This document shows, one piece after another, positions 13,501-25,500 of a stretch of 64,000 nt of DNA; the stretch's first letter is position 1, and every line of letters begins with the position of its first letter. The translations under genes were made by a program, and so were the position numbers. The DNA comes from Tridacna crocea (Eukaryota > Mollusca > Bivalvia > Cardiida > Cardiidae), in the NCBI GenBank assembly GCA_943736015.1, contig OX031060.1:9251501-9315500 (forward strand), in the 5' to 3' direction. Below the pieces are notes generated by a model, which saw nothing but the letters and a program-made list of their open reading frames with translations, ran no database searches and was not told where the DNA came from.

Positions 13501-16500
13501 AATGAATTGCCACCATTTCATTTTTTTCACATTGAATATCAGTGGAAAAATCGAAAGAACATGTTCGAAAGTGATACGTGAAAGTAGGTACTATCAAGAA
13601 AACAAACTGGCATGTGGAAAAATTAGTGTTACCCAACTCCTATGGTTCCAATTTTCCTAACTTTCTTAATACCAGTCCATGGAATTCACATATATTTCTC
13701 CCTTCGTCAGATTTGTGATAAAGTGTTTTTGTGTTATTGTTAAAAGTTAGGGAAGAGTATTCGGGTAGTCCTGCCGGACTTCAGAGTAGTACTGTTTGAA
13801 AACATTAGACCTTCACATAGTTATGCTATGGTAAAGCTAAGAGGAATTTTCAAGGTTAAGTTCTTATGTTGTAAAGGCAAATGTTTCAGCCATGCAGAGC
13901 ATGATGTAGTCTCTTGTGCATTTGATGTTGTGGCAAATTTCTGTTGTATTTAAGTGGAAAATCATGAAGGACATACATGCAAATATTCTGAAATAATGAA
14001 AAGGAATTCAGTTTTCATGCACTGTGTTGTGCCCTCAGATAAAAGATTATGAAGAAAGCTTGGTATTTTACTAAGCTATTAGATTGGTTTGTAGCACTAT
14101 GACTTTAGTTTAGTTCTGTAGATACCTGCTACAGCCAACATAATGAATGATTAAAGTAGATGGTACACATAACTGTATAACAGATAAATGTCCCCAAAGG
14201 CAATTTTGATTTTTGACTGGTCGCCCCGAGCACACAATAAATGTCTTAAATATGAAAAAAATCACTATTGCCTCTCCTATTTTGGGACAGAGTTGTGGAG
14301 ATTAAAGTTGTTTTGATACTTTGCAAATTCACAACCATTATATAAGAGATCTTTTATCATTTTCATTTTAAATACAACAGAGTTAAATTTGTTTTTAATG
14401 CTGCTCAAGATTGTTGACAGATTGCATAAATTGAATGCCAATTAACCCTTTACCTCGTGATCCCAAGTTTTAATGACCCTAAGAAAGAAATGATTTTGAA
14501 AACATGGTAAAAAAATGCTTTTGAAAACATTGCAAGAAAAGGAGAAATACTGGTAACCAGTAATTTTTGCTTTTCCTACCATGTTTTCTACCTTACAAAA
14601 GACAAAAAACATTAATTTGTCACACAATTGATTCGTTGTCTGCAGATGCTCCGAATTTTGAATAGTTTTGTCTTCTGGTAAAGAGTTAAGATGTTTGATT
14701 AACTCTTTATCTTTGTTTTCCAACATGTTGCAGCAAGTTTCTGTGAAACACTCATGAAATATTTATAGAATTTATTGTGAAATTCACAGTGGTGTGAACA
14801 AATAGTCAGATCTATATCATGGTAGCTTTTTATGACACTGGACCATTGAAATTTGTTGTGAAGATAGGTTTGCTGTACTTTGTCCTTCTTTTTGTTTTTT
14901 TTTTTACTCTTTACCACACAATCCTGACTTTTTACAACCCTAAGAAAGAAAGCCTTTGAAAGCATTGTGGGAAAATGAGAAAATGCTGGTAACCAGCATT
15001 TTCTCATTTTCCCACAATGTTTTCTGTCCTTTTCATATCAAATTTTCATTTTTGATTCACATTTATTTTGTTGTCTGCAAATGCTTTAAATTTGGACTAG
15101 TCCAAAAATTTTGTCATTTGGTATAGAGTTAACTGAGCTAGAATTATGGAAAGTGAAGAAGATTCAAACTACACATACAGATTACAAAAGTTTAGCTTGG
15201 CTGTAAAATCATGGAACTTTTGTCACAGCCCTGATGTCCTCTACTTCATTGTCATACAAAATCTTTGGCATTTTAGGATAGAAAACCTTGTGGAAAAAAG
15301 AGAAAATGCATTTTCTCCTTTTCCTAAAAATTGAAAAGCTTTTCTTCCAAAGTTAGTGAAAACCAGGGCTTGTTTGGTAAAGAGTTCAGCAAGGTTGGTG
15401 AATACAGACCGTGATGAATTTTACTTCTTCACTGCGTATCCCAGAGTTTAAACAAGCAAGTCTTTGAAAACATTGTGGGAAAAGAAGTTGCTGGTAACCA
15501 GCATTTCCTTTTTTTCTTACTATATTTTCTAATGATTTGCAAAAAAAAAAAAATTGAATCATTCAACCCTTTTCCACACAATTACATTTTTTAGTGTCCC
15601 TGAGAAAGAAGCCCTATGAAAACATTGTGGCTTTTTCCCACAATGTTTTCTACCCTTCTCAAACCAAATTTCAATTTCTTTAGTCTCATTTTGCTGTCTG
15701 CAAAATTAATGCTTTCAGTTTGGACCTGTCTATATTTTTGTCATTTGGTAAAAAGTTAAGCCATATTTCATGTCATCTTTATTGTGGTCTCTTTGGACAA
15801 TTCAGAAATCATATAATTTGGTCAAGTTACTCATTTTATACACCATCCAAATAAGGAATTTATGTATTATCCTACCTGATGGGCTATCTAAAAGAAAATG
15901 ATTTCTCTACAAGAATAGAAACTCAGATCTAGCGATAATTGAGGAAATGGCGATAAAATCCTTAATGTCTGACTTTCTTTCTCCCTACACTTTTGGGAAT
16001 TTCTAGTTGGTGACGGAGTTTGTTTGCTAAAGAGAATTGTTTGAAGATTTTAACCCTTTACCTCATATGCCAATTTTAGGCTCTTCTGATTCAGCTGCAA
16101 ATAAACATACGATGTCAAAAACATGGACAAATGGGGAAACAGTTATCTTATTGAGTGAAAAACATTGTGGGAAAAGGAGAAATTGCTTGTTATGAGCAAT
16201 TTCTCCTTTTCCCACAATGTTTTCGCAAGCTGTCTGTTGTTGATGCGTCAAAATGAATATCTATGGAGTAAACGGTTAAAAGACATTAGCATGCAGGCAA
16301 AACTTGCACCAAACAAAAAAACCTTGGACTTGACAAAATCGAAAGCATTTCCAGACAGCAAAGAAAATGTAGCTTAACTCTTTACCAAACGACAAAATTT
16401 TAGACTGGCTCAAATTGAAAGAACTTGCAGATGACAAAATTAACGTAACTCAAAAATTGAAATTAATTTCTAGCAGGGTAGAAAACATTGTGGGAACAGG

Positions 16501-19500
16501 AGAAAATGCAGATTACCAGCATTTTCTCCTTTTCCCACAATGTTTTCAGAAGGCCTCTACCTCAAAGTCGTAAAAACCAGTGATTGTTTTAGGCTTGTCC
16601 ATATCGAAAGCATTTGCAGACGACAAAATAAAAGTGACTGAACATTTGAAATTTGTTTTGTGAAGGGTAGAAAACATTGTTGGAAAAGGAGAAAATGCTG
16701 GTTACCAGCATTTTCTCCTTTTCCCGAAATGTTTTCTTAAGGCTTCTTTCTCAGGGTTGTCAAGAGTGTAGGGATTGTTTGGTAATAGGTTAAATGATAT
16801 AATTATAGGTCTAATAGGACAGAAAACATTTTGGGGAAAAAAGAGAAAAAGCTGGTTACCACTGTTTTTATAAGCCTTCCTTTTCAGGGTTGTGAAATAA
16901 GGGGCCTTTTTTGATCGGATTAAATACTTACAAAACTGTGAAGCGTTTCTGTAGCCCCATGGATGGAAGGATTTTACCAAAAAAAAGAAGGGAGAAAAAT
17001 GCTGGTTATATGCAATTTCTCCTTTTCTCAAAGTGTTTTCAAAAAGCTTCTCTTTCAGGATCGTTAAAAGTTGGGATTGTGTGGTAAATAGTTCAAAGAC
17101 AGACCCCATCATTCTAAACATGTACTGGACGATCAAATTTTGGACAAGTTCGAATTGTTAACATTTGCAGACATCATTTGTAATTGGGCTCAGGTGATTG
17201 AATTTGTCTCTGAAGATCGGATGGAAAACATTGTGAGAAAAAGAGAAAAATTGCTGGTTGCCAGCATTTTCTCTTTTTCGCATGATGTTTTCTAAAGGCT
17301 TCTTCTCCAAGGTTACTGAAATCTGAGACTGTTTGGCAAAGGGTTAACTCATAACCAAGTGACGAAATTTTAGTCTGGTCTCTCTGATGATTCCAATCTC
17401 TTTAAGGAAAGAAAACATTGTGGAAAAAGGAGAAAATGCTGGTTACCAGCATTTTCTCCATTTCCCTCAATGCTTTCAGAATGCATTTTTTTCGGGGTCG
17501 AAAATTTTAGACTGGTTCAAAATGAAAGATGATAGTTTAAATGGGGATCAAATGATGAATTCTGTCATTGATAGTGAAGAAAAAATTGTAGGAAAAGGAG
17601 AAAATGCTGGAAACCAGCAGTGTTTTTAAAAGCTATCTCTTTTAGTTCCGTTTAAACCCGGTATTATGTGGTAAACAGTTCATGAAGAGCACAAATAAAT
17701 GTTTGTTGAACCAGGTTTTGCCAGAGTAAGGCTGAAATAGGTATTCTTTTATCAGTCATAATCTTTGTATACCAGTATATGTTTCTGTGATAAGTTGTCA
17801 AAATAGGATGTCTTTTCATTGTTTCTTTGTATAAAGCGTTAAGCTGTGCTCTTTGAAATGGGGGCATAACATATCCGCAAAAAAAGTATCCACCCAGGTA
17901 AGCCCTTACAGTCCAGGCAGGCTGACCTACATCTAAAATTTTTGCTTTTCCTATATTTTCTGCATGTTAAAGGGCTTGACTACTGCAGGATTCAGTCCGT
18001 TATAATACGAAATGGAACTTACGAATACATAAATTTGTGACAGTTATTTTGTATTCATGTTGGAGATGCATTAACTGTTTACCAAGCAACAAATTTTTGG
18101 ACTAGACCAAACTGAAAACATTTGCAGACAACAAAGTAAACATGACCCGAAATTTGAAACTTTGCTTTAGAAGGTTAGAAAACATTGTGGAAAAAGGAAA
18201 AAATGCTGGTTACCAGCATTTTCTCCTTTTCCCACAATGTTTTCAAAAGGCTGTTTCCATGTGGTCATTAAAAGTCAATGCCAACTTTTAATGACACAGT
18301 GCTGACTTTTAATGACCCTGAGGAAAAAAGCCTTTTAAAACATTGTAGGAAAAAGGAGAAAATGCAGGTAACCAGCATTTTCTTCTTTTCTCACCATGTT
18401 TTCTACTCTTCCCAAATCAAATTTCTATTTTTGATTCCCACTTATTTTGTCATCTGCAAATGCTTTCAATTTGGACTGGTAAAAAGTTCTGTTGTTTGGT
18501 AAGTCTTTTAAAATATTGTGGGAAAAGGATAGAATGCTGATAACCAGCATTTTCTCCTTTTCCCACAATGTTTTCTACACTTCCCAAATCAAATTTCTAT
18601 TTTTTTTATTCCCATTTATTTTGTCGTCTGCAAATGCTTTCAATTTTGGCTAGTAAAAAACTTTGTCGTTTGGTAAAGAGTTAAGCCTCCTTTTGCCAGA
18701 GCATTATCTTGTTTGGTATCTGTATTGAAATATCTTCCAATGGTCTTTTTTAGGCATTCATTTAGTTCAGAAAAGATTTAAGATACAATTGAGATCTCTG
18801 ATGTATATACATGTATTGCTGATGGGACTTAAAAAGATAGGATTGTCTTTTAGATTCAACACATTTATTGTGAAGAGATGTAGATACCTGTTATACAGTC
18901 TTACTCTATTCAAATTCGAATTTCAGAAAAGATCTTTTGTTCTTTTTACTTCATCAGGACATGGTAAAATATTGTCCACAATGAAACATAAATAGATAAA
19001 ATGACTATTGTGATGTATCGTTTTGAGATTATCCCCTTTCCACACAAAGGAATTTTACACTAGCCCAAATTGAATCAGCATTTTCTCCTGTTCCCACAAT
19101 GTTTTCAAAAGCTTTCTCTTTCAGGGGCATTAAAAGTCATCACTGTGTGGTAAAAGGTTAATCACCTGGAAGAAGGTTTTTGGTAATGAGCATTTTCTCC
19201 TTTTCCAACAATGCTCTGTGCCCTTTTCAATAGAAGTCTGAGTTTTGAGTCACGTTTATTTTGTCGTCTGCAAGTGGTTACATTTTGAACTTGTTAGAAA
19301 CTTTATCATTTGGTTGAAAATTTAACCTGTTACCATAGAACCCTGCAGAGGAAGGCTTTTGAAAACATCATGCTAAAAGGAGAAAATGCTGGTAAGCAGC
19401 ATTTTTTTCTTTTCACATTCTGTTTTTTGCTTTATCAGAGACAGAAATAATCATTTGAACTGCATTTACTCTGTCGTCTACAAAATGCTTTCAATTTGGT

Positions 19501-22500
19501 CAAGGTTTAGATTTTGTCGCAGGTAAAGAGTTAACCTAATAATTACTTCTTGAAATAAACTTGAAGCAGACAACATAGACAAGATTCTTGTTAAATACAA
19601 AGAGTGACTTTAACCCTCTGCTAGATGATACAATTTTAGTTGTCCAAAATGATGTAAAAATTTGCCAACAACTTTTGAAATATGCTTCTAATGGTGCGAC
19701 TTGCAGTTTAACTCTGTACCAAGCGAGGAAACTTTAGACATGCCCAAATTCAAAGCATTTGCAGACAATAAAGTGAATATGACTTAAAATTGAAACTTGT
19801 CTTGGGAAGGAACAAAGTGAATATGACTTACAAAAGTTGAAACTTGTCTTGGGAAGGAACAAAGTGAATATGACTTACAAAAGTTGAAACATGTCTTGGG
19901 AAGGAACAAAGTGAATATGACTAAAAATTGAAACTTGTCTTGGAAAGGATCAAATAAAATATGACTTAAAAATTGAAACTTGTCATGAGAAGGAACAAAG
20001 TGAATATGACTTGAAAATTGAAACTTGTCTTGGGAAGGAACAAATAGAATATGAATGACTCAAAAATTGAAACTTGTCTTGGGAAGGAACAAAGTGAATA
20101 TGACTTAAAAATTGAAACTTGTCTTGGGAAGGAACAAATAGAATATGACTCAAACATTGAAACTTGTCATGGGAAGGAACAAAGTGAATATGACTTAGAA
20201 ATTGAAACTGGTCTTGTGAAGGAACCAAATGGATTTGGCTTAAAAATTGAAATTGCCTTGGGAAGGAACATGGCTTAGAAATTGAAACTTGTTTTGGAAA
20301 GGATAGAAATCATTGTAGGAAAGGGAGAAAATGCTGGTTACCTGCATTTTCTCCTTTTCTTAGGGTCGTTAAATGTCAGTATTGCTTGGTAAAGAGTCAA
20401 TAGGATAATGGTTAACAACCAAAATGACAACAGTATCTCATGTTTGTGGCTTTGGTACCTTTTTGCAGGTTTAAATGCTCTGACATTACAACAACTTTTG
20501 ACAGCCTTAGCTACCGCCAGCACCAATCCAGGTATATAACAAAAGTCACCATACTTCACATTGTATTTCTGTATTTATCTCAAAACCACACACTTGACAT
20601 TATTGTGCTGTGATGTAGTTTTGGTGTTGTGCTGTTTTCTTTCTTTTATACCCCACAACATAACGTAGTGGAGGGGGGTATACTGGAATTGCCATGCCTG
20701 TCTATCCGTCTGTGTGTCCATCTGTCCGTCTGTAGACACAAATTTGTCTGGAGCAGTACTCCTAGAGTTTTTGACATACTGAACTCAAATTTAAGCACAG
20801 GGTTCCTATATATATGAAGTTGTGCATGAGCAATTTTCATGACCCTGCTGCCATTTGTTACGGAATTATCTTCCCTTGAACTTTTTTCAACTCTTACTTT
20901 TGTACTAAACTAAACCATTCTGCACTCTGTGACAAAGACCAGGACAGGGAGCTGGAGGGGGTATAATCACTTTCAGTGATAGCTCTAGCTTTCAGTCTGA
21001 ACTCCGTTTCTACTCCTTATCAAGGGAAACAATTCATATTGTGTCCAAATTGAGTGCAATTCAAGACAGAAATTCAAGTGTATCTCAATTGATGATCTGT
21101 CTTATTCCTTATTGTTATTTTGAAGACAATTATGTTGGTAAGTAGCAAGGGGTTCAGACAGAATACTGCACAAAGTACTGGTTAACTCTTTACCAAACAA
21201 CAAATTTTTTAGACTTGTCCAAATTTAAATTTACACACAACAAAATGAATACGACTCAAAAAATTTAATTTTGACTTTTGAAGAGTAGAAAACACTGTGG
21301 TAAAAGGAGAAAATGCTGGTTACCAGCATTTTCTCCTTTTCCCCTCATTGTTTTTAGAAGGCTTTGCCTTCTTGGTCAATAGAATGAGGGTTGTAGAATT
21401 AACCCTTTACCACACAATCCCAATTTTTAACAGCCTTGAAGATGAAGCCACAACCCTGAAGAAAAAGCCTTTTGAAAATACTGGGAAAAGGAAAAAATGC
21501 TGGTAACCAGGATTTTCTCCCTTTCCCACAATGTTTTCTATCCTTCCAAAATCAAATTTCAATTTTTGAGTCACTTTTGTTTTGTTGTCTGCAAATACTT
21601 TGAATTTGGACTAGTTCAAAATTTTGGCATTTTGTAAAGAGTTAAGCCAAATTTCTCTGCTTTTTAATTTGGAAAATATTTAATGGTGATCATAATGATT
21701 GGATGTTGTGAAGAAACATTGGGTGTTGTGGAGAAAAATGAGTTTAAATTATGGCCTTAATTCCAAGTTGATTAAAATGCAGCAGAAAATTTGATTGGGT
21801 CATTAATGTTTAATCTGCCTTGTTAAAACTGAAGAGTTTCAAATTAGGTAGTTTAGCGGCTAAATGAATTAGTCTCAGTGCCATAGTCTAAGCTTAAATC
21901 TTTCACTGCGTCTTGGACCTTAACTTTTTACCACATAATCTTGACTTTTGACCCTATGAAAGAAAGCTTTTGAAAACATTTTAGGAAAAGGAGAAAATGC
22001 TGGTAACCAGCATTTTCTCCTTTTCCTACAATGTTTTTTACCCTTCCAAAATCAAATTTCAATTTTTCAGTCACATTTATTTTGTCATCTGCAAATGCTT
22101 TCAATTTGGACTAGCCCAAAAATTTTGTCATTTGGTAAAGAGTTGAATAGCTTTTTGGATGACATAGACCAACAGTGGGCTACACATACTCTGCACAGAC
22201 TAAGCCATCTGATCTTCAATTAGCACCCTCCTCTGCCAAATACAAAACTTTAATGAAAATTGTCTTCAAATATAGTTGAAATGTGCTATCCTTAACTGTT
22301 TACCATGCAATCCCCAGTTTTAATAACTCTGAAAAAGAAGGCATTTGAAAATATTGTGGGAAATGGAGAAAATGCTGGTGATAAATATTTTCTCCTTTTC
22401 TACCCTTTCAAGAACAAATTTCATAATTATACCCCTTACAATGAAGTGGAGGGGATATACTGGAATTGTCATGGCTGTCTGTCCATCCATCCGTCTGTCA

Positions 22501-25500
22501 GTTTGTGTATTGTCTGTCCATCCATCTGTTTGTCAGTTTGTGTATTGCTCTGGACAAAATGTGTTTAGGGACAATAAACACATATTTTGTCCAGAGCAAT
22601 ACACAAACTGAGCTTTTCACATACTGAACGCAAATTTAAACACAGTTCCTATGTATGTGAAGTTGTTCATGTGCAATTTTCATGACTCGGCTGCGATTTG
22701 TCACAGAATTATCTCCCCTTGATCTTTTTACAACTCTTACTTTTGTACTAAACCATTCTGCATTCTGTGACGAAGACCTGTTTTTGTCACAAGGAGCTGG
22801 TGGGTGACTGTATAATCAGATTTCTTGAATTCTAATTTTCTTATCTTATAATATTGTATACCTTTGATGTTGTGATGTGGTATTGTCTGGTGAAAAATCC
22901 TGCAACATGTAAAGTGCATGACATCATATTTTATTACTATGAAGTTTTCGATCCTTTTGGTCGTTTTGAGTATGTTTTAACCCATTACCACACAATCCCT
23001 ACTTTTGACGCCTCTGAGAAAGAAGCCTTTTGAAAACACTGTGGGAAAAGGAGAAAATGCTGGTAACCAGCATTTTCTCCTTTTCCCACAGTGTTTTCTA
23101 TCCTTTCCAGAACAAATTTCAATTTTTCACTTACCTTTATTTTGTCGTCTGCAAATGCTTTCAATTTGAACCAGTCTAAATTTTTTTCGAGTGGTAATGG
23201 GTTAACCCTTTACCACTCTAAATTCTGAAAAAAGGAGAAAACGCTGCAAACTAGCATTTTCTCTGTTTTGAAGAACGGTTATCACCTACCCAAAAATTTA
23301 TTTGAGGTTTTGACTCATACTGAAACTGTTTGTTGTCTGCATATGCTTTCAGTTTTGACCAATCTAAGAATTTATATGTTTTTGAAAGAGTCTAAGCTTT
23401 TGACGGAATGTAGAAGGCAGTGCTTATAGGTGATATCTTAGGGAAACAGACATCTATGTTTATGCTTATTTTGTAATTTAACAGGTCATTTCATATGGAA
23501 GTTAGTCAAAGTTATAGTTTTGTAGACTGTTAACTTTTTACCAAAACAAGAAAATTTTAGACTCGTCAAAAATGCAAGCCTTTGCAGATGACAAAAAAAA
23601 CATGAATCAGAAATTGAAAATTGACTTGGAAAGAATAGAAAACATTGTTGGAAAAGGAGAAAATGCTGGTTACCAGCATTTTCTCCCTTTCCCTCATCGT
23701 TTTCGGATGGCTTCTTCTTCTGGATTGTAAAAACCTAGGATTGTTTGGCAAAGGGTAGGAGTGATAAATGGTGCTTAAAAAAGAAAAGGCAATATTTCAT
23801 GTACTGTTAGAAAGCCCAAACAGTTTCTAATACAGTTTATGCTTGACTGTTTTCTTTTATCTTTTTCAACATCATCATTGTAAAAAAATGTGATTGTTTT
23901 CTGAGTTTTCTCATTGAACCATTAGGCTGCTAAGCACAGCTCACTGACCTTTTGCGGATAGTATGGGTCAAGATCAGACTGTACAGAACATGCAAAAATA
24001 AGTGCCTGTTTGCATTGTTCTGGTTTTTAGTGAGGGTTATCTGAATTGTCACTGCCGGTAAAGACAACTGAAAGCACTCGATGCATCTGAAAGTTAATTG
24101 GATCTTTCATCAATCCCTTTACCACAAAGTTCCTGGTTTTTACTGACCCTTGAAAAGAAGCCATTTGAAAACATTGGAAAAAGAGAAAATACTGGCAGCC
24201 AGCATTTTCTCCTTTTCCGAGAAAGTTTTCAATCACATCCAATTCAAATTGTATCGGTTTAGCCAGGTGTATATTGTTATCTGCAAGTTAAATTCAGACA
24301 TGTCTATATTTTGTTGTTTTGTAGAAAGCAATTCTGTCCGCTTTGCTCACATTTTGGATAACAGAAATCTGACTATTGCAGTCATTTGGATTTTTGTTTC
24401 TTGAGTAAAAATATTAATATGGTTTTTCTTACCTCTTTAAAGAATGACCCAGTACTAAACAATCCAGTGTTTTCTTGGCCTTGGAGTCGGAGGTCTTTGA
24501 AAACATTGTAGGAAAAGGAGAAAATGCTGGCATCCAGCATTTTTCCTTTTCCCCCACTGTGTTTTTAACCCTTCAAAGACAAATTTTAGTATTTAAGTCA
24601 CATTTGTCATCTGCTAGTGCTTTCAATTTGGAAAAGTCTAAATTTTTGTCCTCTGGTAATCCCTTCTGAATGAATTGATAGAATATTATCAGACAGTACC
24701 TGAAATTAATGCATTGATAGAATATTATCAGCCAGTACATGAAAGCGATAAATTCCCCCACCCACCCCCTGAATTGATACAATATTATCAGTCAGTACAT
24801 GAAGTCCAGAAATCCTCCCTGAATTAATTGATAGAATATTATCACTCAGTACATGAAATCCTCCCTGAATGAACTGATAGAATATTATGTCAGTACATGA
24901 AGGCAAGAAATCCTCCCCTGAATGAATTGATAGAATATTATCAGTCAGTACATGAAGTCCAGAAATCCTCCCCGAATTTATTGATTGAATATTATCACTC
25001 AGTACATGAAATCCTCCCTGAATGAATTGATAGAATAGTATGTCAGTACATGAAGGCAAGAAATCCTCCCCTGAATGAATTGATAGAATATAATCCTCCC
25101 CTGAATGAATTGATAGAATATTATCAGTCAGTACAAGAAGTCAAGAAATCCTCTCCGAATGAATTGATAGAATATTATCACTAAGTACATGAAGGCGAGA
25201 AATCCTCCCCGAATGAATTGATAGAATATTATCACTCAGTACATGTAGTCGAGAAATCCTCCCCGATTTAATTGATAGAATATTATCACTCAGTACATGA
25301 AGTCGAGAAATCCTCCCCGAATTAATTGACAGAATTATTATCACTCAGTACATGAAGTCGAGAAATGTGCACCTGTTGGCATATCATTTGTGCTGAAGGA
25401 ATGTGCTGGTTGGTTCCAACTGCCATTCATTATTTTGTCAGCATTCAGTTTTCTGCCAATGATTTTGTCGTATTGGGTTTCTTCATAGCTCTTAAAACTA

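Noticed and set aside
19966-20278. Repetitive open frames on both strands over the 45-bp array
   Set aside because: The unit length is divisible by 3, so one stop-free frame persists through the array. No start context, splice signals or known motif.
24573-25344. Minus-strand frames with the repeating word [10 protein letters not shown]
   Set aside because: They are a by-product of the 54-bp minisatellite (18 codons per unit).
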